Source: Natrononativus amylolyticus
Lineage (GTDB): Archaea > Halobacteriota > Halobacteria > Halobacteriales > Natrialbaceae
Direction: 5' to 3'
Assembly (NCBI RefSeq): GCF_024362525.1
Contig: NZ_CP101458.1
Coordinates: 2,728,001-2,792,000, forward strand
DNA: 64,000 nt
The first letter of the stretch is position 1. Every line of letters begins with the position of its first letter. Below the pieces are notes generated by a model. The model worked only from the letters and a program-made list of their open reading frames with translations. It made no database searches and had not been told where the DNA came from. Below, in pieces: positions 18,301-27,007 of this stretch. Both the position numbers and the translations under genes were made by a program.

Positions 18301-19005
18301 CTACACGGACGCCGTCAGACCGCCGTCGACGCGGATGTTCTGTCCGGTGAGGTAACTCGAGGCGGGCGAGAGGAGGTACGCGACCGCATCCGCGATCTCC
18401 CCGGTCCGTGCCGGCCGTCCCATCGGGATTCGCTCCCTCGTCCCCTCGTCGACGTCGTAACTGTCGACGAACCCCGGTTGCACGGTGTTCATTCGGATTC
18501 CGGCCCCCGCGTACCGGTCGGCGTAGAGTTTGGTGAAACTCCCGAGTCCGGCCCGGAGCACCGAGGAGACGGGAAACTCGCTCGAGGGTTCGAACGCCGA
18601 GAACGTGGAGATGTTCACGATCGACCCGTGACCCTGTTCTTCCATGATGGGGGTGACGAGCCGGGCCATCCGGACGGCGTTCAACAGCACGAGGTCCAGT
18701 CCCTCGTGCCACTCCTCGTCCGAAATCTCGAGGAGGTCGCCCGCGGGCGGGTGGCCCGTGTTGTTCACCACCGCGTCGATGCGCCCGTAGCGTTCGTACG
18801 TCGTCTCGACGAGGGCTGCCAGGTCGTCGGGATCTGTCACCGAGCCCTCGAACCCGTCCCCGCCGAGTTCGTTCGCGACCTCGACGGCGCCACCCGACCG
18901 GGACAACAGCACCGGCGTGTATCCGTCATCGGCCAACCGTCGGGCACAGGCCGCTCCGATGCCGCTTCCAGCCGCCGTCACGACCGCGACGTTCGGGTCA
19001 GTCAT
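18301..19005 (-). CDS. SDR family NAD(P)-dependent oxidoreductase
   Basis: A 234-residue classical short-chain dehydrogenase. It has the glycine motif VTAAGSGIGAACARRLADD (TGxxxGxG variant with Ala), VVNNTGHPP in place of NNAG, catalytic Ser in STFSAF, a missing canonical YxxxK (FTKLYADRYAGAGIRMN has Lys but Phe/Leu where Tyr is expected), PGFVDS and the C-terminal YLTGQNIRVDGGL. The disturbed active-site tyrosine means activity is uncertain even though the Rossmann fold is clear. The start is ATG 19005; the upstream frame extension is shadow. It is the only recognised metabolic gene facing left here. Confidence 0.85.
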   Translation of the reverse strand: MTDPNVAVVTAAGSGIGAACARRLADDGYTPVLLSRSGGAVEVANELGGDGFEGSVTDPDDLAALVETTYERYGRIDAVVNNTGHPPAGDLLEISDEEWHEGLDLVLLNAVRMARLVTPIMEEQGHGSIVNISTFSAFEPSSEFPVSSVLRAGLGSFTKLYADRYAGAGIRMNTVQPGFVDSYDVDEGTRERIPMGRPARTGEIADAVAYLLSPASSYLTGQNIRVDGGLTASV

Positions 19006-19224
19006 ACAACGAACTACCGCGACCGCGGTCGTAAAAATATCGCGTGTACACCCCGAGAAATGTGCGTACACCGGACAGATCGTCTTCGCGCACCGCTTCG
19101 TACGCCGCCCGCGCCGGTATCGGGTCAGGCGGAGACGGCGGCCGTACCGAGACGCGCACCCGTCGAATAAACGTACCCGCAGCGCGAGCACCTGGACGCG
19201 GTCGGCGCGACAGACGGTCCAGAG

Positions 19225-19806
19225 TCAGGCGAACTCGAGCTCCCGACTCTCGATCACGTCGCCGAACAGCCACCCCGCGTGCTCTACGGCGTACTCGTGG
19301 TGGTCGTCCTCGATGGCGCCGATACAGTCTTCGACCAGCAGCGGGCGGAAGTCCCGCAGCCCGGCGCTGCCGGCGGTGTGGAGCACGCAGACGTTCGCGA
19401 GGGTGCCACAGAGCACGAGGTTCCTGATGCCCCGCGCTCGGAGCCAGCCCTCGAGTTCGGTGTTGTAGAAGGCGTCGTAGGTGTGTTTCTCGACGATCAG
19501 GTCCTCGTCGCGCACGTCGAGGTCCTCGACCAGGTCGGCCTCCCAGGAGCCCTCGAGGACGTGCTCGCCCCACCGCTCGAACTCGTCGTAGTAGTGGGCG
19601 TCCTCGAACTGCTCGGGCGGGTGGACGTCGCGGGTGTAGACGATCTGTACCCCGGCGCCTCGAGCGCGACCGACGAGGCTGACGATCGGGTCGATGACGG
19701 CCTCGCTGCCGGGGGCGTACAGCGAGCCGTCAGGGTGACAGAAGCCGTTTTGCATGTCGACGACGACGACCGCGGTGGTGTCCGGATCGAGCTGTGTCGC
19801 TCCCAT
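19225..19806 (-). CDS. Isochorismatase family cysteine hydrolase
   Basis: A 193-residue protein of the isochorismatase/nicotinamidase fold. VVVVDMQNGFCHPDGS supplies the catalytic Asp; KHTYDAFYNTELEGWLR has the Lys; and NLVLCGTLANVCVLHTAGSA carries the nucleophilic Cys after Asn-Val with the family cis-peptide. Nicotinamidase (nicotinamide to nicotinate) is one possibility and would fit with the nicotinate phosphoribosyltransferase 5 kb away, but metal-ligand details do not settle it. ATG 19806 is chosen; the 25 extra upstream residues do not belong to the fold. Confidence 0.9.
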   Translation of the reverse strand: MGATQLDPDTTAVVVVDMQNGFCHPDGSLYAPGSEAVIDPIVSLVGRARGAGVQIVYTRDVHPPEQFEDAHYYDEFERWGEHVLEGSWEADLVEDLDVRDEDLIVEKHTYDAFYNTELEGWLRARGIRNLVLCGTLANVCVLHTAGSAGLRDFRPLLVEDCIGAIEDDHHEYAVEHAGWLFGDVIESRELEFA

Positions 19807-19885
19807 ACGCGACTCGAGGGCCGGCCCGACGATAGTTCTTATCGCCCTCTCGCCGGCGTCGACTGTCGATTGACTGAACACGTAG

Positions 19886-19893
19886 CTTTATAC
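19886..19893 (+). promoter_or_regulatory. TATA element of the Hvo_1808-family gene cluster
   Basis: CTTTATAC lies 24 nt upstream of the ATG at 19917. At the usual archaeal spacing of about 25 nt from TATA to transcription start, the message would begin at or next to the start codon (leaderless), as is common in haloarchaea. Confidence 0.6.
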
Positions 19894-19916
19894 TTCGGTT
19901 CACCTGACTGTACGTG

Positions 19917-21554
19917 ATGGAAACCTCTCCGGGACGTGTCCTGTTTCTCTCGGTGATACTCTGTCTCGCCGGCGCAACCGTAGCGATAGCCCTCGTGAGC
20001 CCGGCGCTCGCCGGAGACGACGCGGACCTCGTCGAAGCCTGTGCGGTGACGCCCCCCGAAGACCACGCCGCCCCCGCCGAGGGCAACGAGACGATCGGCT
20101 GGTTCGACGGCTACTGGTACGACGAACCCCTGAACATCGACGCCAGCGACGGGATCACCGAGGACGAGCTCGAGGCGCTCAGCGCCCGCACCGCGGCCCG
20201 GTTCGAGGCGATGCGCTGTCTGGCCTTCGAGGAGCTCCCGCCCGTCGAGATCATCGACCGCGAGACGTTCGCCGAGCAGAACGAAGCGCAGTACGCGGCC
20301 GTCGACGACCGGACGCGGCTGTACGACAACGCCCAGTTCGAGGCGCTGTTGCTGATCGGCAGCGACGAGGACGCGGTCGACGTTCGGCAGGAAGACCGAA
20401 GCGCGACCGTCGGCGGCTACTACAACTTCCAGGAGGGGGAGATCGTCGTCGTCTCCGACGACCCCGACACCTTGCTGATCGACGAGGCGATACTGGCCCA
20501 CGAGCTCGGCCACGCCCTCCAGGACCAGCACTTCGACCTGGCGGGCTACCAGCGCGATACCCAGGATCTCGACAACGGCAAACTGGGCGTCATCGAGGGC
20601 GACGTGCATCGTATCGAACACCGATACCTCGAGTACTGCGCCGAGGACCGCTGGAGCGAGCCGTGTATCACGGAGGGCGATCCGACGGCCGAGGAGCCAC
20701 AGGACGACGCCGGCGAGCCGCCCAGTTGGGGGCTGTACTTCATGCAGTTCCAGCCCTACAGCGACGGGCCGGCGTTCGTCGATCACGTCTACGAGTCGGG
20801 CGGCTGGGACGCCGTCGACGCGCTGTACGACGAGATGCCGACCTCCTCGCTGCACACGATTTCCCCCGAGACGTACGGCGAGGTCGACCCCGAGGCGCTC
20901 ACCGTCGACGACGAGAGCAGCGACGACTGGGAGCGCCTGAACGCCGGCGGCCCGGACCACCAGGTGATCGGCCAGGCCGGCCTCTCGGCGATCCTCATGG
21001 ATCCCGCTTACGACGGCAACCCGATCGTCAACCCCGAGGCGTTCCTGAACACCGACGAAACCGGCGAACTCGATCCGACGAACCCGCTCAACTACGACCT
21101 CGAGGAGACCGCGGGCTGGCGCGGCGACAGGCTCTACGTCTACCACGACGAGGAGGACCGGACCGCCTCCGTCTGGAAGCTCGCCTGGACCGACGCCGAG
21201 GAGGCCGAACGGTTCGCCGGCGCCTACGAGGACCTGATCGACCACCGCGGCGGCACGGCGGTCGACGCGGCGAACCGGACCTACGAGTTCGGCGAGGACA
21301 GCGCGTTCGACACGGCCGTCACGATCGCACAGGACGGCGACCGGCTGTGGATCGTCACCGCCCCGTCCGTCGACGAACTCGAGGCGGTCCACGGGACCGA
21401 GGCCCTCGAGGAGTCCGCGGCCGATAACGCGGCCGACGACGCGGTCGACGACGCCGACGACGCGGCGGACGAAACGCCGGGATTCGGCGCCGTCACCGCC
21501 CTGGTGGCGACGCTCGCGGTCGCCGTCGCGGTCGTCCGACGCCTGAACGGCTGA
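19917..21554 (+). CDS. Hvo_1808 family surface protein, putative zinc metallopeptidase, copy 1
   Basis: A 545-residue exported protein. A hydrophobic N-terminal signal (about 8-28) is followed by GWFDGYWYDEPLNID and a long soluble domain carrying HELGHALQDQHFDL (His195, Glu196, His199), an HExxH zinc motif with a downstream EGDVHRIEH that could supply a third ligand. The C-terminus has the tripartite PGF-CTERM form: acidic linker, TPGFGAV, a hydrophobic helix, then RRLNG, so an archaeosortase probably cleaves and lipid-anchors it. It is first of three tandem paralogues. Substrate unknown; peptidase activity is inferred from the motif. GTG 19914 also precedes the ATG. Confidence 0.88.
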   Translation: METSPGRVLFLSVILCLAGATVAIALVSPALAGDDADLVEACAVTPPEDHAAPAEGNETIGWFDGYWYDEPLNIDASDGITEDELEALSARTAARFEAMRCLAFEELPPVEIIDRETFAEQNEAQYAAVDDRTRLYDNAQFEALLLIGSDEDAVDVRQEDRSATVGGYYNFQEGEIVVVSDDPDTLLIDEAILAHELGHALQDQHFDLAGYQRDTQDLDNGKLGVIEGDVHRIEHRYLEYCAEDRWSEPCITEGDPTAEEPQDDAGEPPSWGLYFMQFQPYSDGPAFVDHVYESGGWDAVDALYDEMPTSSLHTISPETYGEVDPEALTVDDESSDDWERLNAGGPDHQVIGQAGLSAILMDPAYDGNPIVNPEAFLNTDETGELDPTNPLNYDLEETAGWRGDRLYVYHDEEDRTASVWKLAWTDAEEAERFAGAYEDLIDHRGGTAVDAANRTYEFGEDSAFDTAVTIAQDGDRLWIVTAPSVDELEAVHGTEALEESAADNAADDAVDDADDAADETPGFGAVTALVATLAVAVAVVRRLNG

Positions 21555-21644
21555 GTACCCGGCGCCGGCGGGGCGGTTCGGCGGGTCGCAGGCGACGACG
21601 ATCCACGGCGGGTTTTTCTATGCTCGGTCCGAACCCGAGTCAAC

Positions 21645-23273
21645 GTGACCGAACTACGGACGCTCGTCCTCGCCGTGATCGTCGCGACGGCGCTGTTCGC
21701 GGTGCCGCTCTCTGCGACCGGCGCGACAACGGACGCCGCGGCGGAACCGCACGGTGAGCCCTCCCCCGCCACCACGGCCCCGACCGACACGACGCCGCTC
21801 GAGCCGGCGGTTGCACAGACGACCGAGCGGGACGACCCCGAGACGAACGAGACGGTCGGCTACGTCGAGGGCTACTGGTACGACGACGAACTCGACGTCG
21901 ACGACGGGGAGAGCGCCGCGCTCTCCCCGTCCGAACTCGAGGCGGTCGTCTACCGCTCGATGGCCCGCGTCGAGGTGATCCGCGAGCTCACCTTCGAGGA
22001 GGCCGTCGAGGTCGACGTCATCTCGCGGGAGGCGTTCGACGAGGAGGTCGACGAGCTGTTCGGCGGCGAGGACGACCGTCTCGTCCGGAACGTCCACGCC
22101 GAGGCGCTGTTCATGGTCGACAGGGAGACCGACGCGCTCGAGGAGTACGAGGCCCTCTACAGCGGCGCCGTCGCCGGCTACTACGATCCGGTGACCGACG
22201 AAGTCGTGCTCGTCTCCGACTCGCCCGAGGAACCCGAGGTCGACGAGGTGATCCTCGGCCACGAGCTGCTCCACGCCCTCCAGGACCAGCGCTTCGACCT
22301 CCAGCGCTACGAGAAGGGGACGCAGGATCAGGCGCACGCGAAAGACGGCCTGATCGAGGGCGACGCCGTTCTGGTCGAGCGGGCGTACGAGGAACGCTGC
22401 GGCGGGGAGTGGAGCTGCGTTCTCCCGAGTGCCGCCACGACCGGCCCGCCCTCGTACAACGTCGGCCTGTTTCTCACGCTGTTTCACCCCTACAGCGACG
22501 GGCCGGTGTACGTCGACCACCTCCGGGACGAGGGCGGCTGGGACGCCGTCGACGACGCCTACGACGAGCCGCCGGCGAGCAGCGCCGAGGTCATCCGCCC
22601 CGGCGACGACCGCGAGCCGGCGGCGATCGACCACGACGACCGCTCGAGCGACCGCTGGGACCCGGTCGACGACGGCCGCGAGCGCGTCGGCGAAGCCGGG
22701 ATGGCCTCGATGTTCATGCACCAGGCCCTCGAGTCGGACGAGGCCACGCTCGCGGCTGGCGACGTCTACGACGACGGCCTCTCCACCTACGACTACGACC
22801 ACGAGCTGACCGACGGCTGGGCGGGCGACGAACTCGTCGTCTACGCCACCGAGGAGAACGCGATCGAGGAGAGCGGCTACGTCTGGGAAACCGAGTGGCT
22901 CGACGAGGACCACGCCGAGCAGTTCCTCGCGGGCTACCTGGAACTGCTCGAGGCCCACGGCGCCGAGTCGGTCGACGACCGCGCGGACACCTACGCGATC
23001 GACGGGGCGTTCCCCGGCGCCTACGCCCTCGAGGCCGACGGCGAGTCGGTGACGATCGTCCGCGCGCCCACGGTCGACGAACTGTCCGAGATCCGCTCGG
23101 ACGCCGGAACGGCAGGCGAGGACTCGATCGACGTCGACGACGATGCCGACGACGGAGTCGGGAGCGACGACGACGGGGCGGGCGGCGCGGCCGATCGCCT
23201 CCCCGGCTTCGGTCCCGGAGTCGCCGTCGCCGCCGTGCTCGGGCTGGCCCTGCTGGCGACCCGGCGTTCCTGA
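21645..23273 (+). CDS. Hvo_1808 family surface protein, putative zinc metallopeptidase, copy 2
   Basis: A 542-residue paralogue starting at GTG 21645 (MTELRTLVLAVIVATALFAV, a signal sequence). A Thr/Pro-rich linker leads to VGYVEGYWYDDELDVD, close to copy 1, and to HELLHALQDQRFDL (His206, Glu207, His210) followed by GLIEGDAVLVER. The C-terminus ends in a Gly/Asp-rich linker, LPGFGPG, a hydrophobic helix and RRS, again PGF-CTERM. It shares the same fold, order and anchoring mode as copy 1, 90 bp upstream, so a tandem duplication is clear. Both probably face the cell exterior. Confidence 0.88.
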   Translation: MTELRTLVLAVIVATALFAVPLSATGATTDAAAEPHGEPSPATTAPTDTTPLEPAVAQTTERDDPETNETVGYVEGYWYDDELDVDDGESAALSPSELEAVVYRSMARVEVIRELTFEEAVEVDVISREAFDEEVDELFGGEDDRLVRNVHAEALFMVDRETDALEEYEALYSGAVAGYYDPVTDEVVLVSDSPEEPEVDEVILGHELLHALQDQRFDLQRYEKGTQDQAHAKDGLIEGDAVLVERAYEERCGGEWSCVLPSAATTGPPSYNVGLFLTLFHPYSDGPVYVDHLRDEGGWDAVDDAYDEPPASSAEVIRPGDDREPAAIDHDDRSSDRWDPVDDGRERVGEAGMASMFMHQALESDEATLAAGDVYDDGLSTYDYDHELTDGWAGDELVVYATEENAIEESGYVWETEWLDEDHAEQFLAGYLELLEAHGAESVDDRADTYAIDGAFPGAYALEADGESVTIVRAPTVDELSEIRSDAGTAGEDSIDVDDDADDGVGSDDDGAGGAADRLPGFGPGVAVAAVLGLALLATRRS

Positions 23274-23313
23274 GGCGGAAACGCTTTGCCGTCACCGACC
23301 TTCTCTCCGGCAG

Positions 23314-24774
23314 ATGCGACTGAGGGTGGCCGCAGCCGTCGTGTTCGTGCTCCTCGTTTCCGGCTGTGCCGCCCCGACGGCCGTCCCCGACGCCGACGTC
23401 GGCGCCGACCGCGAACTCGGGACGATCGGCGAGTTCACCGCGAACGACAGCCTCGAGATCGACGCCGACGGCGAGCTCTCGCGGGCCGACCTCGAGGCCC
23501 TGAAGTACCGCTCGATGGCCCGCGTCGAGGTGATCCGCGGCGAGCGGTTCACCGAGGACGTCGGGTTCGAGATCATCACGCGAGCGGAGTACCGCGAGCG
23601 GACCGACCGGGCGGCGGAACCCGCCGACCCGTTCACGAACGAACTCTGGCGCGGAGCGTTCGTCGTCGACGGCGAGACCGACGTTAACGAGGCGTTCGAC
23701 GAGCTGTACGGCGGCGCCGTCCAGGGGTACTACAGCTCGGGGACGATCGTGATCGTCACCGACGGCGAGGGGACGCGGATAGACCGGAACACGCTCGTCC
23801 ACGAGCTCGTCCACGCCCTCCAGGACCAACACGACAGACTCGAGCGCGAGGGAACCACGCTCGACGAGCGCCGGGCCGAGACCGGCCTGTTCGAGGGCGA
23901 GGCGAACTACGTGCCGATCCTGTACGGTGACCGCTGTGACGAGGAGTGGGAGTGTCTGCCCGCCCACTCCGGCGAGAACGCCAGCGGCGCCGAACTCGAG
24001 GCCCAGCCCTTCAACCCCGGACTGTTCCTCTCGGTGTACGCCCCCTACGCCGAGGGGCTGGCGTTCGTCGAGCACCGCCACGAGGCCGGCGACTGGGCGG
24101 CGGTCGACGAGGCGTTCGAGGAGCGGCCGAGGAGCACCGCGGAGCTGATCCACCCCGAGCGCTATCCCACGGAGCCGGTCGCCGTCGACGTCGAGGACCG
24201 ATCGACGGCCGACTGGGAGCCGTTTACCGTGGACGACGCCGGCAACGAGGTCCGGACCGAAACCGTCGGCGAGGCGACGCTGTTCGCTACCCTCTGGGCG
24301 AACGGCGCCGTCGACAGACCGCTCACGGAGGGAGCGAGAGGGTCCTCGCCGTACAATTACTCCTACTCCGCGACCGACGGCTGGGCCGGTGACACGTTCG
24401 TCGGCTACCACGACGAGGACAATCGCAGCGCCCACGTCTGGCGCCTCGCCTGGGAGTCCAACGACGACGCCGAGGCGTTCGCCGACGCCTACCGGGACGT
24501 CCTCGAGTACCGGAACGCGACGCAGGTCGAGGCGGACACCTACCGGATCGAGGGCGGCCCGTTCGCGGGCGCCTACCGGATCTCGGTCGACGGCGACGTC
24601 GTGGAACTCGTCGGCGCGCCGACGGTCGACGACCTCGAGGAAGTGCGACCGAGCGAGTCGGCTTCGACGATCGCAGCGGTCTCGGCGTCGACCCCGCTCG
24701 CTCCCGACGAACGCGGCGACGCGGGCGGTACCGCGGCGGCCGGAGGCGCCATCGCCGCGCCGGTCGACGGCTGA
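23314..24774 (+). CDS. Hvo_1808 family lipoprotein, putative zinc metallopeptidase, copy 3
   Basis: A 486-residue paralogue. Unlike its two neighbours it starts with a lipobox signal (MRLRVAAAVVFVLLVSGCAA, Cys18) and has no PGF-CTERM; its tail is a soluble Ala/Gly stretch. The catalytic-type motif HELVHALQDQHDRL (His163, Glu164, His167) and the following GLFEGEANYVPILY are conserved, as are PYAEGLAFVEHRHEAGDW and DGWAGDTFVGYHDEDN. The change from C-terminal to N-terminal lipid anchoring within one tandem array is unusual. ATG 23314 is set by the signal peptide. It is probably co-transcribed with copy 2 (40-bp gap). Confidence 0.87.
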   Translation: MRLRVAAAVVFVLLVSGCAAPTAVPDADVGADRELGTIGEFTANDSLEIDADGELSRADLEALKYRSMARVEVIRGERFTEDVGFEIITRAEYRERTDRAAEPADPFTNELWRGAFVVDGETDVNEAFDELYGGAVQGYYSSGTIVIVTDGEGTRIDRNTLVHELVHALQDQHDRLEREGTTLDERRAETGLFEGEANYVPILYGDRCDEEWECLPAHSGENASGAELEAQPFNPGLFLSVYAPYAEGLAFVEHRHEAGDWAAVDEAFEERPRSTAELIHPERYPTEPVAVDVEDRSTADWEPFTVDDAGNEVRTETVGEATLFATLWANGAVDRPLTEGARGSSPYNYSYSATDGWAGDTFVGYHDEDNRSAHVWRLAWESNDDAEAFADAYRDVLEYRNATQVEADTYRIEGGPFAGAYRISVDGDVVELVGAPTVDDLEEVRPSESASTIAAVSASTPLAPDERGDAGGTAAAGGAIAAPVDG

Positions 24775-24823
24775 TGCTCCCGGAATCGAGCAGTTTTAAC
24801 GCGTGCCAGCGGAACCCACGGGT

Positions 24824-25984
24824 ATGTCGAACCCGTTCGGAACCGTCTCCGCCGAGGCGATTCTCGACGCCACCGCCACCGACGCCTACTTCGAGCGCAC
24901 CCGCACCACCCTCGAGCACGCGGGGAAGAACCCCCGCGTCGTCGCCGAGGTGACCGCCGACCAGTTCTCGACCGGCGCGTTCGAGGTGTTCACCGGCATC
25001 CGGGACGTCGCCACGCTGTTCGAGGGGCGGTCGGTCGACGTCGACGCGCTGGCCGACGGCCGGCTGTTCGACGGCGGTCCCGTCTGCCGGATCGAGGGCG
25101 ACTACCTCGCGTTCGCCGAGTGCGAGACCTCCCTCCTGGGATTTCTCTCCCAGCCGAGCGGATTCGCGACGCGGGCGCTCGAGGTCCGGCGGGCGGCCCC
25201 CGACTCGCAGGTGCTCTCTTTCGGCGCCCGCCACGTCCACCCGTCGATCGCGTCGGTGGTCGAGCGGGCGGCGCTGCTCGCGGGTCTGGACGGGTTCTCA
25301 CACGTCGCCGCGGGCGAAATCCTCGGGCGGGAGGCGAGCGGGACGATGCCCCACGCGCTCATGTTCTGTTTCGGCGAGGGCGAGCAGGCGGCGGCCTGGG
25401 AGGCCTTCGACGAGGCCGTCCCCGCGGACGTCCCGCGGATCGCCCTGACGGACACGTTCTGGGACGAGAAGAGCGAGAGCCTGCTGGCCGCGGAGACCCT
25501 GGGAGAGCGCCTCGACGGCGTGCGCCTCGACACCACCGGCTCCCGGCGGGGCGACTTCCGCCACATCGTCCGCGAGGTGCGCTGGGAGCTCGACGCCCGC
25601 GGGTTCGAGGACGTGAAGATCTTCTGTAGCGGGGGGCTCGACGCCGACGCCCTCCGCGAGCTTCGCGACGTCGCCGACGGCTTCGGCGTCGGCAGCCACA
25701 TCACCGGCGCGCCGGCGGTCGACTTCAGCCTCGACATCGTCGAACTCGATGGGAAACCGGTCTCGAAGCGGGGGAAGCTTGCGGGCGTCAAGGAGGTCTA
25801 CCGCACCCCCGACGGCGGCCACCACGTCGGGCTCGCCGACGAGGAGGGGCCGAACGGCGCGGAGCCGCTGCTCGAGCCCCTGATCCGCGACGGCGAGGTC
25901 GTTCGTGAGGGGGACCTCGAGGCGGCGACCGAGCGCTGTCACGCCGACGCCGAGGCGGTCGGGTTCGGCCGGCCCGGCGAGTGA
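24824..25984 (+). CDS. Nicotinate phosphoribosyltransferase
   Basis: A 386-residue protein of the nicotinate/quinolinate phosphoribosyltransferase fold. Landmarks are TDAYFERT, ADQFSTGAFEVFTG, ETSLLGFLSQPSGFATRA, SFGARHVHPS, PHALMFCFGEGEQA, RIALTDTFWDEKSE and GSHITGAPAVDFSLD. It makes nicotinate mononucleotide from nicotinate and PRPP for NAD salvage; the isochorismatase-family hydrolase at 19225 could supply nicotinate. The start was set at ATG 24824, which follows a short leader; an in-frame codon at 24803 adds seven residues. A palindromic element begins 3 nt after its stop codon. Confidence 0.9.
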   Translation: MSNPFGTVSAEAILDATATDAYFERTRTTLEHAGKNPRVVAEVTADQFSTGAFEVFTGIRDVATLFEGRSVDVDALADGRLFDGGPVCRIEGDYLAFAECETSLLGFLSQPSGFATRALEVRRAAPDSQVLSFGARHVHPSIASVVERAALLAGLDGFSHVAAGEILGREASGTMPHALMFCFGEGEQAAAWEAFDEAVPADVPRIALTDTFWDEKSESLLAAETLGERLDGVRLDTTGSRRGDFRHIVREVRWELDARGFEDVKIFCSGGLDADALRELRDVADGFGVGSHITGAPAVDFSLDIVELDGKPVSKRGKLAGVKEVYRTPDGGHHVGLADEEGPNGAEPLLEPLIRDGEVVREGDLEAATERCHADAEAVGFGRPGE

Positions 25985-25987
25985 CAG

Positions 25988-26111
25988 CTATAGTACGCGC
26001 TGAAAGTCAGTGCACGCCCGGTCACACCCATCGGCGGCCAGCCTCGTCGTCGAGGCCGAGGCTGGCCGCTCAGCTGTGACCGGGTGTAAACCGTTTCAAC
26101 GACTACTGTAG
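25988..26111. mobile_element. MITE-like palindromic element with imperfect terminal inverted repeats
   Basis: This 124-bp unit is symmetrical throughout. Ends CTATAGTACGCGCTGAAAG and, on the other strand, CTACAGTAGTCGTTGAAAC agree at 14 of 19 positions. Inside them CCCGGTCACA (26017-26026) pairs with TGTGACCGGG (26075-26084), and inside that GCGGCCAGCCTCG (26034-26046) pairs perfectly with CGAGGCTGGCCGC (26057-26069). No coding capacity exists. It could also act as a transcription end for the preceding gene. A second copy of one end is present at 59147. From the element to 26314 no gene is visible. Confidence 0.7.
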
Positions 26112-26314
26112 ATCGACGTGTCGGCCTGCCGACCCGTTCGCGTGCGTTTCACCTGGGGCGCCGGCGGCGGCTGCGCTCGCGAGTTGGCTGTTCCTTCGTC
26201 CCGTCGCCGCTCGACTCGTTACGGGCCGGCTCGCTCTCCAGTTGCTGCTCGCGGCGAGAGAAGGCTCCGTTGGGGCGTGGCGAGTGGGGTGCAGTCGGGA
26301 ACGAGGCGCGTCGC

Positions 26315-26917
26315 TCAGACCTCTTCGACGCTGCCGTCGGCCTTTCGCTCGCGGAACACCTGGCCCTCGAAGAGGGTGACGACGACGTCGTCGTCCTGCC
26401 AGGCCGTCGGCGGCAGCTTCGCCTTCCGGCAGGTTCGGTCGAGGTACTCGCGTTCGCTCCAGCCGTTTTCGACGGGAACTGTCGGATAGAGCCAGCCGCC
26501 CTCGCCGCCGCCGTCGACGGCGACGCCGTGGGTGCCGAGCTCGAGGTCGGCAAGGGGGTCGTCGGTCAGGACGATGTTGCGCACCGTACAGACCGAGACG
26601 GTGAGGTTGGGAAGCTCTGAGGGCGTGACCTCCGAGCCACAGGAGTCTTCGCTCGCGGCCTCGATCGCCGCGTCGACGATGACGTGACCGAGCTGTTCGC
26701 CCGAGCGGTAGCCGCCGGCGCAGCCCCGGAGGCTGCCGCGGCCGCGAGTCGACTCGAGGCGAACGAACGCGCCGGTTCGCTCGTAGAACGTTTCTCGCAT
26801 GCTACCGGGGTGTTCTCGCTGTCCGTGGCGTACGAACGACTCGACGGATTCGCGCGCGAGTTCGACCGCTCGCGCCCCGTCTTCGTAGGAGAGGTCGACG
26901 CCCTGTCGCTGGGACAT
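26315..26917 (-). CDS. AMMECR1 domain protein
   Basis: A 200-residue protein with the full AMMECR1 fold: FYERTGAFVRLES, GSLRGCAGGYRSGEQLGHVI (the conserved LRGCxG motif), AASEDSCGSEVTPSELPNL, and toward the end VPVENGWSEREYLDRTCRKAKLP. Archaeal members (TIGR00296-type) are universal in haloarchaea; the biochemical function is unknown, with proposed links to Memo-type proteins and radical-SAM partners. MSQRQGVDLSYED (26917) was taken as the start, though an ATG 12 nt further upstream is in frame. It is divergent from rnpB, with about 90 bp between them. Confidence 0.88.
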   Translation of the reverse strand: MSQRQGVDLSYEDGARAVELARESVESFVRHGQREHPGSMRETFYERTGAFVRLESTRGRGSLRGCAGGYRSGEQLGHVIVDAAIEAASEDSCGSEVTPSELPNLTVSVCTVRNIVLTDDPLADLELGTHGVAVDGGGEGGWLYPTVPVENGWSEREYLDRTCRKAKLPPTAWQDDDVVVTLFEGQVFRERKADGSVEEV

Positions 26918-26980
26918 ACAGACAGACATGAGATTATCAACCTAAAGCGCTTCCATTCGAAGATCGGTTCGACCGCGGCA

Positions 26981-26989
26981 CTTATTCGG
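26981..26989 (+). promoter_or_regulatory. Putative TATA element of rnpB
   Basis: CTTATTCGG stands about 26 nt upstream of the point where the first helix (P1) of the RNase P RNA begins, the normal archaeal TATA distance. It is the only AT-rich element between AMMECR1 and the RNA. Confidence 0.5.
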
Positions 26990-27007
26990 CTGAAGTACCT
27001 ACCAGAA

